Positions 53,082-62,293 of a DNA stretch of 64,000 nucleotides are shown here, one piece after another (within the stretch, counting starts at the first letter, position 1; each line of letters begins with the position of its first letter). This DNA is from Albirhodobacter sp048262715. GTDB taxonomy: Bacteria; Pseudomonadota; Alphaproteobacteria; Rhodobacterales; Rhodobacteraceae. The notes below the pieces were generated by a model. It made no database searches. It had not been told where the DNA came from and saw only the letters and a program-made list of their open reading frames with translations. The stretch lies in contig JBLXEV010000008.1 of NCBI GenBank assembly GCA_048262715.1, forward strand, positions 124,001 through 188,000, written 5' to 3'. The translations under genes were made by a program, and so were the position numbers.

Positions 53082-53458
53082 GCGCTTGCCTGATGGCGGG
53101 CGTTCTGTCCCTCGCGCTGAGCGGCGCGGGGGAGTTCCAGATGGAATGGACCCATTCTGTCGAGAAAGAAACATGGCGCGAGACATGGGCGGTTGAGGGC
53201 GGCAAGCTGTGGCTGCGCCGTGCGGCGGTCAAAGGCTCCGGCGCTGGGATGGAGCCAGGGCCGGAGGGGTGGTTCGAGGACGGGTTCTGGATCTGGGAGC
53301 CTAAACCTCTGGGGGTAGAGGAGCTTGTGCTCGCCGCCTCGGGGGAAACTGTCTCGGGCTGGACGATCTGCGGGGCCGATTGCATTACCCTTGGCGCGAC
53401 GGCTGATGCGCCGATAGTGTTGCGGCCTTGTGAGGCGCCAGCGGGAGACGGCGGATGA
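53078..53458 (+). CDS. DUF1850 protein linked to the TAXI-TRAP transporter
   Basis: A 126-residue protein with a short hydrophobic N-terminus (signal or anchor) and the DUF1850 core, including FQMEWTHSVEKETWRETWAVEGGKLWLRRAAVKGSGAGMEP. This family is very often next to TAXI permeases and may support transporter assembly. Start and stop overlap both neighbours by four bases, so it is coupled to permease and kinase translation. The role is not known. Confidence 0.85.
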   Translation: MSACLMAGVLSLALSGAGEFQMEWTHSVEKETWRETWAVEGGKLWLRRAAVKGSGAGMEPGPEGWFEDGFWIWEPKPLGVEELVLAASGETVSGWTICGADCITLGATADAPIVLRPCEAPAGDGG

Positions 53459-55224
53459 TGACGGCAAAGGTTCGGCGCGCGCGCGGATCCGCTTTGGTGG
53501 GGATGGCGCTGCTGACCTGTGTTGCACTGCTGGCGGGTGGGCTTGCGTGGCGGGTCGCGCTGCGCACGATTGACGCACGGCTGGAGCAAAGCCTGATCCT
53601 GACACTGCGCGCGCTTGAGACAGAAATTGACCGCTTCCGCTACCTGCCGCAGGTCGCAGGGCAGGATGCGCGGATCGCGGCCACCATTCGCAGCCCCAAT
53701 GATCCGCTCGGGATTGCGGCCACCAACCGCTATCTCGAAAAGGTCACCGCGCTGGCCGAGGCGAGCCATCTCTACCTGATGAATGATGAAGGGATCACCC
53801 TTGCCGCCTCGAACTGGGCGCTGCCGGAGAGCTTCGTCGGCAGCGATTACAGCTTCCGGCCCTATTTCCAGCAAGCGATCGAGACAGGCATCGGGGCATT
53901 TTACGCAATTGGCGTGACCACGGGAACGCCGGGGTATTTTCTGGCTGCGAAGATCGTTGCGGGCGCGGATTTGGGCGTTGTGGTGGTCAAAATTGATCTC
54001 ACCCCACTGGAGCGCGCATGGGTCGCGGCGGATCTGGCAACGGCAGTGGTGGACCCGGACGGGGTGGTGTTCCTCTCGGGGAAACCCGATTGGCTCTACC
54101 GCCCGCTTGCGCCGCTCAAATCGGATGTCGTCGCACGGATTGATGAGGACCGCGCCTATTCCGGCGTAGATTTGGCAGCGGCAGTGCCGTTGCAACGCGG
54201 ATCTCCGGATTGGATCTTTGACACCCAAGCAGGGCGGTTGCGGGCGCGCTCGGCGGCGTTCAGCGGCGGCTGGCGGGTCGTCGCAGCGGAACCCGTCACG
54301 CCCGCGCTTTATGCCGCATTGGGCTGGGGCACAGGCATGGCGCTGTTATGCGGCCTCGGGATCGGGCTCGCGAAAATCCAGCGGCAAAGGCGGCAACTGG
54401 TCGCGCTGCGGCTGCGGCAATCGGATCTGTTGGAGCGGAAAGTGGCGGAGCGCACGGGGCGTCTGGCGCTGGAGATTGAGGCGCGGCGACAGACAGAGGC
54501 CGAGTTGCGCGCAGCACAGGAAACCTTGATTCATTCGGAGAAAATGGCCGCGCTCGGGCGGATGTCGGCGGCAATTGTGCATGAAATCAGCCAGCCCCTG
54601 GCCGCGATGGAGGCCAGTCTGGCCGCGGCGGAAATGTCCTTGCAAGCGGCCCCTACCAAAACCGGGACCCGCATCGAGACGGCGCGCAATTTGATCCGGC
54701 GGATGCAACGCACGACCAAACATCTCAAGTCCTTCTCGCGTAAGGAAGAGGGGCTGCTTGAGGAAATCGACGCGGTTCAGGTGGTGGAAAGCGCGCTTGA
54801 TCTGGTGCAGCCGCGCGCGCGGGCTGTCGGCGTGGCGCCGCGGTTGATCCGCCCCGAAGGGCCGATGCAGGTGCGGGCTGGGCGGGTGCGGCTGGAACAG
54901 GTCTTGGTGAACCTGCTCCTCAACGCGATGGACGCGGTGGAAGGGCAGGCAACGGGGCAGATCGAGGTGACGCTGGAACAGGCGGCGGGTGAATTGCGGA
55001 TCGCTGTGCGTGACACCGGCTCAGGGATCGCGCCCGAAGACCTCGAACGGGTGACAGAGCCGTTCTTCTCAACGAAGACCAACAGCGAGGGGTTGGGCCT
55101 CGGCCTCGCGATTTCACAGGCGATTTTGGCCGAGTTCGGCGGGCGCTTCGAGATCCGCTCCACTCAAGGAACGGGCACGGTGATGACGGCGATTTTGCCA
55201 CGATATCAGGAGGGCGCGATATGA
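53455..55224 (+). CDS. DctB-like sensor histidine kinase
   Basis: A 589-residue membrane kinase. Helices near 14-34 and 285-305 flank a periplasmic sensor domain of about 250 residues. The DctB/dCache-like YLEKVTALAEASHLYLMNDEGITLAASNW segment is followed by SFRPYFQQAIETGIGAFYAIGVTTGTPGYFLA. A helical stretch leads to the H-box with His376 in AAIVHEISQPLAAM. N-box (NLLLNAMDAVEG) and G-boxes (DTGSGIAPED, GLGLGLAIS) are intact. It probably senses the ligand taken up by the adjacent TAXI-TRAP transporter and phosphorylates the next gene product. Confidence 0.93.
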   Translation: MMTAKVRRARGSALVGMALLTCVALLAGGLAWRVALRTIDARLEQSLILTLRALETEIDRFRYLPQVAGQDARIAATIRSPNDPLGIAATNRYLEKVTALAEASHLYLMNDEGITLAASNWALPESFVGSDYSFRPYFQQAIETGIGAFYAIGVTTGTPGYFLAAKIVAGADLGVVVVKIDLTPLERAWVAADLATAVVDPDGVVFLSGKPDWLYRPLAPLKSDVVARIDEDRAYSGVDLAAAVPLQRGSPDWIFDTQAGRLRARSAAFSGGWRVVAAEPVTPALYAALGWGTGMALLCGLGIGLAKIQRQRRQLVALRLRQSDLLERKVAERTGRLALEIEARRQTEAELRAAQETLIHSEKMAALGRMSAAIVHEISQPLAAMEASLAAAEMSLQAAPTKTGTRIETARNLIRRMQRTTKHLKSFSRKEEGLLEEIDAVQVVESALDLVQPRARAVGVAPRLIRPEGPMQVRAGRVRLEQVLVNLLLNAMDAVEGQATGQIEVTLEQAAGELRIAVRDTGSGIAPEDLERVTEPFFSTKTNSEGLGLGLAISQAILAEFGGRFEIRSTQGTGTVMTAILPRYQEGAI

Positions 55225-56534
55225 CGGCGATGATCCATGTGGTTGAGGATGATGCCGATCACTGTGCCGCCCTATGTGATCTGATCGAGGCGAGCGGATA
55301 TGAGGCGCAGGGGTTTTTAAGCGGCGAGGCGGCCGTAACCGTCGCGCAAGTGCCTGATCTTGTTGTGACCGATCTGCGGATGCCGAATATGGACGGGTTC
55401 GAGGTGTTGCGGCGTTGGAAAGAGCGCGCGCCGGATCTGCCACTGATCGTGATCACAGGGCATGGCGATGTGCCGCATGCGGTGCGCGCGATGCGCGAGG
55501 GGGCCGAGGACTTCTTGGAGAAGCCCTATGACGCCTCGCATCTGATGGCGGTGATCGCGCGGGCGCTGAAGGCGGGGCAGATGCGTGGCGAGTTGGCGCA
55601 GCTTCGCGCCCAGATTGCCGCGCGCGATAGCACCGAAATTTTGGGACAATCGGTCTCGATCACCGCGCTGCGGCGCCGGATTGAGGCTCTTGCGCCGCTC
55701 GATCTGGATCTGATCGTGACGGGAGAGACAGGCACGGGCAAGGAGTTGGTCGCGCGCGCCTTGCACGCCGCCAGCCCGCGCGCGCAGGGGCCTTTCATCG
55801 CTGTAAACTGCGCGGCCTTGCCCGAAAGCCTTTTCGAGATGGAAATGTTCGGCCATGTCGCAGGGGCCTTTCCCGGCGCGCGCGAAAAGCTCGGAAAATT
55901 TGAGGCTGCGGCAGGCGGCACCTTGGTGCTCGACGAGATCGAGGCGATGCCTGCTGCGCTGCAACCCAAGTTGCTGCGCGCGTTGCAGGAACGCCAAATC
56001 GAGCGATTGGGAGAGAATGTGCTGCGCCCGCTCGATCTTCGGATCATTGCGCTGTCGAAAAGCGATTTGCAAAAGCGCACGCTGGACGGCAGCTTTCGCG
56101 CCGATCTGTTCTACCGATTGGCGGGCGCGCAGATCACGCTCGACCCGTTGCGGGGCCTGGGCGATGATATCCCCCTCTTGTTCAGCCATTTCGCGCAAGG
56201 GGCGGCGGCGCGGTACGGGCGGGAGATGCCCGCGATCTCCTACGGGTTCCGCCAACAGCTTGTGAAGCGCGCGTGGCCCGGCAATGTGCGCGAAGTGAAA
56301 GCCGCGGCAGAGCGTTTTGCCTTGGGGCTGGATCTGCCCGACGGCGCGCCTGCAACCCAAGAGGCTGGCGGCTTGGCGGGAAGCCTAGCGGACCGTGTTG
56401 CAACCTATGAGGCACGTGAAATCATAGCGACATTGGAGCGTTGTCGCGGCAATACCGAGCGCGCTGCGGCAGCCTTGGGCATCGCGCGGCGCACGCTTAA
56501 CGATAAGATCGCACGCTATCAGATACGCGTTTAA
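55221..56534 (+). CDS. DctD/NtrC-type response regulator with altered GAFTGA loop
   Basis: A 437-residue regulator. The receiver has phospho-acceptor Asp51 and Lys101. The AAA+ domain has Walker A GETGTGKE at 168-175, Walker B TLVLDEIEAM, and a C-terminal helix-turn-helix (NTERAAAALGIARRTLNDKI). The sigma-54 contact loop that is normally GAFTGA reads GAFPGA at 215-220. It lies directly behind the kinase with a four-base overlap. It probably activates the TAXI operon. Confidence 0.92.
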   Translation: MTAMIHVVEDDADHCAALCDLIEASGYEAQGFLSGEAAVTVAQVPDLVVTDLRMPNMDGFEVLRRWKERAPDLPLIVITGHGDVPHAVRAMREGAEDFLEKPYDASHLMAVIARALKAGQMRGELAQLRAQIAARDSTEILGQSVSITALRRRIEALAPLDLDLIVTGETGTGKELVARALHAASPRAQGPFIAVNCAALPESLFEMEMFGHVAGAFPGAREKLGKFEAAAGGTLVLDEIEAMPAALQPKLLRALQERQIERLGENVLRPLDLRIIALSKSDLQKRTLDGSFRADLFYRLAGAQITLDPLRGLGDDIPLLFSHFAQGAAARYGREMPAISYGFRQQLVKRAWPGNVREVKAAAERFALGLDLPDGAPATQEAGGLAGSLADRVATYEAREIIATLERCRGNTERAAAALGIARRTLNDKIARYQIRV

Positions 56535-56611
56535 GGGCGATGTGCTTGGCGGTTTGGTTTACAGAGGGCGAGATCTGGCGGCGCACTGATTTCGATCTTG
56601 CGCAACGGGCA

Positions 56612-57364
56612 TCACGCGGTGTTCTCGCCGGCGTTGAGTAGGATCCAATGGCGATCCACGCTTAAGATCTGCGTCATCGCGGCATGGGCCTTGTCTGTGT
56701 TGCAAGCGGAAATGCCGTCAGCGAGCGCCGCGTAGGCCTGTGCTTTTTCCGCCGCGAAATCCGTGATCTCAGCCGTCACGCGCGGTTTGGTCGATTGCAC
56801 AACGCCAAATTCGACAAGCGGTGATGCCGCGCGCAAAAACGGGTTTTGTGAGGCTTCGCAGAGCATCCTGTGGAACTCGAACTCTGCCAAGGCATAGGGC
56901 TCGACCATCTGCGCGCAGACAGTGCGCTGGTTCACCCAGTAATGCATCATCCGCAATTGTTCGGCGCTGCGACGCTGGGCGGCGAGGGCCGCGGTTTGCA
57001 GCTCAACATTTTCGCGCATCTCGATAAACGCGTTCAGTAAGGCCAGATCCGGCCCCGCCTCATGCACCCATGTCAGCACCTGTCGATCAAACAGGTTCCA
57101 GCGGCTGCGCGAGAGAACCCGCGTGCCGACTTTCGCCCGTGCCTCCACCAACCCCTTCGCCTCCAACGTCTTGAGCGCCTCGCGCAACACTGTGCGCGAG
57201 ACGCCGTAGAGGCTCATCATTTCCGCATCATTGGGCAGGATCGTGCCCACGGCAAAGCGACCGGATGCAATGCCAAGGCCCACTTCAGTGATGACGTAGG
57301 AATGAAAGTTTCGTGCGGCTGGTCGCCCAGATAGCGAGCGGACCAAGCTCCCGGGTTCACTCAT
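56612..57364 (-). CDS. FadR-subfamily GntR regulator
   Basis: A 250-residue regulator. The winged helix has GTILPNDAEMMSLYGVSRTVLREALKTLEAKGLVEARAKVGTRV, and the rest is an FCD effector domain (MRENVELQTAALAAQ, AEFEFHRMLCEASQNPFL). I chose ATG 57364, one base after the permease stop; a longer frame overlaps that gene. It is the last gene of the sugar ABC operon and probably regulates it, giving feedback control. Confidence 0.88.
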   Translation of the reverse strand: MSEPGSLVRSLSGRPAARNFHSYVITEVGLGIASGRFAVGTILPNDAEMMSLYGVSRTVLREALKTLEAKGLVEARAKVGTRVLSRSRWNLFDRQVLTWVHEAGPDLALLNAFIEMRENVELQTAALAAQRRSAEQLRMMHYWVNQRTVCAQMVEPYALAEFEFHRMLCEASQNPFLRAASPLVEFGVVQSTKPRVTAEITDFAAEKAQAYAALADGISACNTDKAHAAMTQILSVDRHWILLNAGENTA

Positions 57365-57365
57365 A

Positions 57366-58343
57366 TCAGGTTTTCCAAAAGACTTTCCTGCGGGGTGAGG
57401 AGGCCGAGAACACCAGCCGTTGTAGGACGATGAACATAAACAATAATGCGCCAATGACAATCTTCGTCCACCAACTCGATAGGGTTCCGTCGAAGACGAT
57501 GTAGGTTTGCACGAGCCCTTGCAGCATCACGCCGATGAAAGTCCCCGCGACAAATCCGTAGCCGCCGGTCAGCAAGGTGCCCCCTATCACCACGGCGGCA
57601 ATGGCGTCCAATTCGACCCCCATCGCGGAAAGCGAATAGCCCGCCGAGGTATAGAGCGAGAACACGATCCCCGCGACGCCTGCCAGCGTGGAGGACAGCG
57701 TGTAAATCAGGATCGTGGTGCGCGCGACGGGCACCCCCATCAGCGCGGCGGAGGCCTCCGATCCACCCAGCGCATAGACATAGGAGCCAAAGCGGGTGCG
57801 ATGCGCGAGCAGGCTTCCGGCAATGAAGACCGCGATCAGGATGATACCGATGACCGTTAGCCGACCGCCGCCGGGCAGCAAGATGTAGCTTTTGGAGACC
57901 TGCGAATAGAATTCATGTTTGATCCCGATACTGTCGGGCGAGAGCACCGAGGCGCCGCCGCGCGCAAGGAACATCCCCGCCAGCGTGACGATGAAGGCGG
58001 GCACCTTCAGATAGTGGATCGCCGCCCCCATCACCGCGCCGAACGCCGCCGCGACGATCAGCGAGATCGCGAAGGCCGCCAGCGGATGCACCCCGCCCCA
58101 CATGATCAGCGTGGCGTTGAGCACGGTGGTGAAGCCAATGACCGCGCCCACCGAGAGATCAATCCCGCCTGCGATAATCACGAAGGTCATCCCGACTGCG
58201 GCGATGCCGAGAAAGGCGTTATCGGTCAGGAAATTGCCCAGGACCCGCGTGGAAAGCATATTCGGGAACTGGATGATCGCGGCTGCATAGGCCAGCACGA
58301 AAATCAGGGCGGTCGCCATCAACGGGCGCAAGGCGCGGTTCAT
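57366..58343 (-). CDS. yjfF: Sugar ABC transporter permease (YjfF-like)
   Basis: A 325-residue RbsC-family permease with LGIAAVGMTFVIIAGGIDLSVGAVIGFTTV and GSYVYALGGSEASAALMGVPVARTTI. The other permease of the system is encoded upstream with an ATGA overlap. Two different permeases plus a YtfQ-type binding protein match the E. coli YtfQRT-YjfF galactofuranose importer. I chose ATG 58343. Confidence 0.85.
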   Translation of the reverse strand: MNRALRPLMATALIFVLAYAAAIIQFPNMLSTRVLGNFLTDNAFLGIAAVGMTFVIIAGGIDLSVGAVIGFTTVLNATLIMWGGVHPLAAFAISLIVAAAFGAVMGAAIHYLKVPAFIVTLAGMFLARGGASVLSPDSIGIKHEFYSQVSKSYILLPGGGRLTVIGIILIAVFIAGSLLAHRTRFGSYVYALGGSEASAALMGVPVARTTILIYTLSSTLAGVAGIVFSLYTSAGYSLSAMGVELDAIAAVVIGGTLLTGGYGFVAGTFIGVMLQGLVQTYIVFDGTLSSWWTKIVIGALLFMFIVLQRLVFSASSPRRKVFWKT

Positions 58344-59365
58344 AGCGGGCTCCTTTCCGTGGTCTGCTTCGGTGTCACGCGGGTTGTCTTCCTGCGGCTG
58401 AGCCATTGGCTGATTTGCGGTGATTGCAGCGTCAGGATCAGAATGATGACGCCGGATTTAACCACGAGGTTGAACTGCGGCGAGAAGCCAGAGATCAGAA
58501 TGCCGGAGTTCATCGCTTGAATAATCAGCGCGCCGATCACCGACATCGGGATTGAGAACCGCCCGCCCAACAGCGACGTGCCGCCGATCACGACCGCGAG
58601 GATCGCATCCAGCTCCAGCCAGAGGCCCGCATTATTGGCATCAGCGCCGCGAATATCGCCCGCCACGATCAGGCCGGAGATCGCCGCGCAGAGCCCCGCG
58701 AATGTATAGACCAGCACGAGGAGGAGCTGGCTCGAGATCCCCGCGAACCGCGCGGCGGAGCGGTTCACCCCGATGGCCTCGATCAACAGCCCGAGCGCGG
58801 TGCGCCGCACGGCCAGCGTGGCCACAATCATCAAGCAGGCCGCGATCACCACGGGCATTGGCAGCCCAGCCAGCGATCCGGTGCCTATCGCGATGAGGAG
58901 CGGATCGGAGAAGGTCACGATGGAGCCCTCCGTCACCAATTGCGCCACACCGCGCCCCGCCACCATCAGCACAAGTGTCGCGATGATCGGCTGGATTTCG
59001 AGATAGGTCACAAGCACCCCGTTCCACAGCCCGCAAGCCAACCCGACAAGCAGCGCCGCGATCACCGCGAGCAGGGCAGGGCTGCCATGGCTGACCATGA
59101 CCGCCGCGACCGCCCCCGCAATCGCCATCACCGCGCCGACCGAGAGATCAACGCCTTTGGTGGCGATCACCGCTGTCATCCCGATGGCGAGGATCGCCAC
59201 AGGCGCGCCGCGGTTGAGCACGTCGATCAGGCTGCCAAACAGGCGCCCATCCTGCCATTTGACCTCAAAAAAGCCGGGGAACAGCAGCCAATTGATGAAA
59301 AGCACCGCGAACAGCGCGATATATTGCGGGCGCAAGAGCGCCGCTTGCCAGTTGAGGCGTCTCAT
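58340..59365 (-). CDS. ytfT: Sugar ABC transporter permease (YtfT-like)
   Basis: A 341-residue RbsC-family permease with AILAIGMTAVIATKGVDLSVGAVMAIAGAVAAVMV and the coupling loop LLIEAIGVNRSAARFAGI. The variation AIGVN where AIGGN is usual fits the YtfT branch. Overlaps by four bases with the ATPase gene upstream and the YjfF-like gene downstream. Confidence 0.87.
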   Translation of the reverse strand: MRRLNWQAALLRPQYIALFAVLFINWLLFPGFFEVKWQDGRLFGSLIDVLNRGAPVAILAIGMTAVIATKGVDLSVGAVMAIAGAVAAVMVSHGSPALLAVIAALLVGLACGLWNGVLVTYLEIQPIIATLVLMVAGRGVAQLVTEGSIVTFSDPLLIAIGTGSLAGLPMPVVIAACLMIVATLAVRRTALGLLIEAIGVNRSAARFAGISSQLLLVLVYTFAGLCAAISGLIVAGDIRGADANNAGLWLELDAILAVVIGGTSLLGGRFSIPMSVIGALIIQAMNSGILISGFSPQFNLVVKSGVIILILTLQSPQISQWLSRRKTTRVTPKQTTERSPL

Positions 59366-60888
59366 TCTGCCGCTCCTAATGTTCCGGTGTCTTCTGCGAT
59401 GGCGGCGACAATGACGGAAGGCGCAACATCGGCTCCGCGCAACTCTGCGACCATTTCGCGGTCGCGCATCACCACGACACGGTTGGAATAGGCGACGACC
59501 TCATCAAGCTCGGAGGAGATCACCAAAAGCGCCAGCCCATCTTCGCGCAAACGGTTGATCGTGCGCACAATTTCAGCATGTGCGCCAACATCAATGCCGC
59601 GCGTCGGCTCATCCAAAATCAGGAAGCTGGGATCAATCGCCAGCCAACGCGCGAGGATCACCTTTTGCTGGTTTCCACCAGAGAGCAGCTTCACCGGCAT
59701 ATCGTAATTCGCGGCGCGGATATCGAGCGCATCGGCGTAGCGCCCCGCGATCTCGTCCTGCTCATCGCGGTTGAGCGCGCGGAACCAGCCCAGCTTGGCC
59801 TGCAACGCGATGATGATATTCTCGCGCACCGAGAGCTCGCCGAAAATCCCATCGAGCTTGCGATCCTCGGGGCAAAACCCGAAGCCTGCCGCGACCGCTT
59901 TCGCCGGATTACCGATGTTCACGGCCGCGTCCTTCACCGTAACCGTGCCGCTGTCGCATGGGTCGACACCGAACATCAGCCGCGCCATCTCGGTGCGGCC
60001 AGAGCCCAGAAGTCCCGCCACGCCCACCACTTCGCCCGCGTGAAGTGCGAGGTTGAACGGGGCCACGCGGCCTGCTTTCCCGAGGCCGGAAAACTCGACG
60101 ATCACAGGCCCCGTCGCGCTCTCGGCGGCGCCGAACGTATGTTGGTCTTCGGAGAGATCCTTGCCCAGCATCATTTTGACGACCTCGGTCGCTGTCAGAT
60201 CTTTAATCGATTTTGTGCCGATCAACTGGCCATTGCGCAGGATCGTCACACGGTCCGAAATCGCGAAGACCTGATCGAGGAAATGGGTGATGAAAATGAT
60301 CGCAAGGCCGCGCGCCTTGAGCCGCTCGACCACCTCAAAGAGCTTTTGCACCTCGCTGTGATCCAAGCTGGCGGTCGGCTCGTCGAGCACGAGAACCTTC
60401 CCCGACAACTCCACCGCGCGGGCAATCGCAACGATCTGCTGCACGGCGACCGAATAACTGCCCAGTTCCGCTTTCACGTCGATATCGAGGCCATACGTCT
60501 CAAGGAGTTGGCGCGCGCGCAGTTCAATCTCCCGGCGCTGGATCAGGCCAAAGCGGGTAGGTTGGCGGCCCAGAAACAGGTTTTCCGCAACCGAGCGATT
60601 GGGCAGCAGGTTGACCTCTTGGTAGACCGTGCCAATTCCGTGGTCTTGCGCATGAAGCGGATCGCGGAATTGCACTGGTTCGCCTTCCAGCAAAACCTCG
60701 CCCAGATCCGGTCGATAGGCGCCTGTCAGGATCTTGATCAGCGTCGATTTCCCCGCGCCATTCTCGCCCAAAAGCGCATGAACCTCGCCCGCCTGCGCAG
60801 TAAAATCCACCCCGTCCAGCGCGCGATGTTGGCCAAAGATCTTTACGATCCCGCGCGCTTGCAAGATTGGCCCCACAGCCTCAGCCAT
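59362..60888 (-). CDS. ytfR: Sugar ABC transporter ATPase (YtfR-like), tandem domains
   Basis: A 508-residue ATPase with two ABC domains. The first has Walker A GENGAGKSTLIKILTGAY and VLVLDEPTASLD. The second has the degenerate GLLGSGRTEMARLMFG, LSGGNQQKVILARWL and LILDEPTRGIDVGAH. This is the RbsA/XylG/YtfR pattern; the YtfR name follows from the partner genes. Confidence 0.9.
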   Translation of the reverse strand: MAEAVGPILQARGIVKIFGQHRALDGVDFTAQAGEVHALLGENGAGKSTLIKILTGAYRPDLGEVLLEGEPVQFRDPLHAQDHGIGTVYQEVNLLPNRSVAENLFLGRQPTRFGLIQRREIELRARQLLETYGLDIDVKAELGSYSVAVQQIVAIARAVELSGKVLVLDEPTASLDHSEVQKLFEVVERLKARGLAIIFITHFLDQVFAISDRVTILRNGQLIGTKSIKDLTATEVVKMMLGKDLSEDQHTFGAAESATGPVIVEFSGLGKAGRVAPFNLALHAGEVVGVAGLLGSGRTEMARLMFGVDPCDSGTVTVKDAAVNIGNPAKAVAAGFGFCPEDRKLDGIFGELSVRENIIIALQAKLGWFRALNRDEQDEIAGRYADALDIRAANYDMPVKLLSGGNQQKVILARWLAIDPSFLILDEPTRGIDVGAHAEIVRTINRLREDGLALLVISSELDEVVAYSNRVVVMRDREMVAELRGADVAPSVIVAAIAEDTGTLGAAE

Positions 60889-60945
60889 GCCCGTCCCCCC
60901 TGATTATTCTGTCCAGTCTTCGCTGTTTTGCGCGCCATAGCAATT

Positions 60946-60974
60946 CCGCCAACCGAGGTTTCCCCGATTGGCGG
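60946..60974 (-). other. Intercistronic hairpin after the YtfQ-like gene
   Basis: CCGCCAACCG and CGATTGGCGG pair in nine of ten positions around a nine-base loop, directly after the binding-protein gene and before the ATPase gene (minus strand). Confidence 0.6.
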
Positions 60975-60992
60975 TCGCTCAAAACGCGGAGC

Positions 60993-61964
60993 TTAGTAGC
61001 CCAGACCCTTGCGGCGGTCGTATTCGCCCTGCGGATCGTCAGAGGGGGTGTAGAGTTTGGAGTCAGTGATGATGAACTTTTCGGGTATGGTGCCCGCGCT
61101 CAGATAGGCATCGAGGGCCTCAAACGCAGGGCCCGCCATATTCGGCGTCAACTCCACCGTTGCATTCGCCTCGCCCGTCACCATCGCGGCGAAGATATCA
61201 GGCACAGCGTCAATCGACAGCACTTTGATATCCGTCCCCGGCTTGAGGCCCGCGTCTTTGATGGCTTGGATCGCGCCCACGGCCATATCGTCATTATGCG
61301 CATAGACGGCGCAGATATTCTTGCCGCCATCCTCGGCTTTCAAGAAGCCCTCCATGACCTCTTTGCCTTTCGAGCGGGTAAAATCGCCCGTCTGGCTACG
61401 GATCAGCGAGAGGTTCGCGTGGCCTTCCAGCGCTTCCTCGAACCCTTGCTTGCGGTTGATCGCGGGCGAGGAGCCAACGGTGCCTTGCAGTTCGACCACT
61501 TTGCAATCTGCCCCATCCACGGATTTCACCAGCCATTCGCCCGCCACGCGGCCTTCTTTGACCTGATCCGAGGCGACCGAGGTCAGATAGAGATCCTCCG
61601 GCGCATCGACGCCGCGATCGAGCAGCACGACCGGAATATTCGCCTCTTTCGCCTCGGTCAGCACCTCTTCCCAGCCTGTCGAGACGACGGGCGCGACGAG
61701 GATTGCATCAACGCCTTGCGCGATGAAGCCACGGATCGCTTTGATCTGGTTTTCTTGCTTTTGTTGGGCATCCGCGAATTTCAGATTGATCCCGAGCTTC
61801 TCCGCCTCGGATTTCGTCACGGATGTCTCCGCCGCGCGCCAGCCGGATTCCGAGCCGATTTGCGAGAAGCCGATGGTTTTGCCAGACAGGCCATCCGCAT
61901 AGGCTGCAGAAGACAATAAGGCGCTCACGCCCGCAGCGAGTGCGAGCTTTTGAATGATTTTCAT
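60993..61964 (-). CDS. ytfQ: Sugar ABC transporter binding protein (YtfQ-like, galactofuranose type)
   Basis: A 323-residue periplasmic binding protein. The signal peptide ends AYAD near residue 23. The mature N-terminus KTIGFSQIGSESGWRAAETSVTKSEAEKLGINLKFADAQQKQ, with IKAIRGFIAQGVDAI next, is the YtfQ hallmark. YtfQ binds galactofuranose; alphaproteobacterial relatives may bind L-arabinose or other sugars. A strong AGGGAGG precedes the ATG. First gene of the operon. Confidence 0.92.
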   Translation of the reverse strand: MKIIQKLALAAGVSALLSSAAYADGLSGKTIGFSQIGSESGWRAAETSVTKSEAEKLGINLKFADAQQKQENQIKAIRGFIAQGVDAILVAPVVSTGWEEVLTEAKEANIPVVLLDRGVDAPEDLYLTSVASDQVKEGRVAGEWLVKSVDGADCKVVELQGTVGSSPAINRKQGFEEALEGHANLSLIRSQTGDFTRSKGKEVMEGFLKAEDGGKNICAVYAHNDDMAVGAIQAIKDAGLKPGTDIKVLSIDAVPDIFAAMVTGEANATVELTPNMAGPAFEALDAYLSAGTIPEKFIITDSKLYTPSDDPQGEYDRRKGLGY

Positions 61965-62293
61965 GATCCCTCCCTAGGATTTTTTGGCGGGCGTCTCCAA
62001 TCACCTGCCTGCGATAACGCTAGCAAAAGTATTACTATATGTAAAATGCGAATATCACGCGAAATTGTGTCGCGAGCGCAGCGAGGGTTTCGATCAAGCT
62101 ATTGGATAATATAAGATATTTTACCACAATCGGTTTCGTGCGCTGCGGCATAGATTGCCGCGATGCAGAGACGGCGCTGTGTTCGCATCGGCCAGATACG
62201 GAGGAATCACCTCGTGAAGGCAGTATCCGAGTCAGGAATTTGTGGACGGATATCGGCTTGCGTCAGTGGCGGGCTCTGCGGTTTCCGCCCCTC
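61965..62293. promoter_or_regulatory. Upstream region of the YtfQ-like operon
   Basis: 329 bases with no convincing gene. The minus promoter of the sugar operon should lie here. AGTATTACT (AGTA-T-TACT palindrome) at 62028-62036 in an AT-rich stretch is a candidate operator. Nothing definite was seen in 62110-62293. Confidence 0.4.

Noticed and set aside
59578..60903. A 441-codon open frame on the plus strand
   Set aside because: It is antisense to the YtfR-like ATPase and shows only shadow composition.
8090..62036. CRISPR array or mobile-element repeats
   Set aside because: The palindromes seen are single copies at promoters. No spaced direct-repeat array, transposase or terminal inverted repeat was found.
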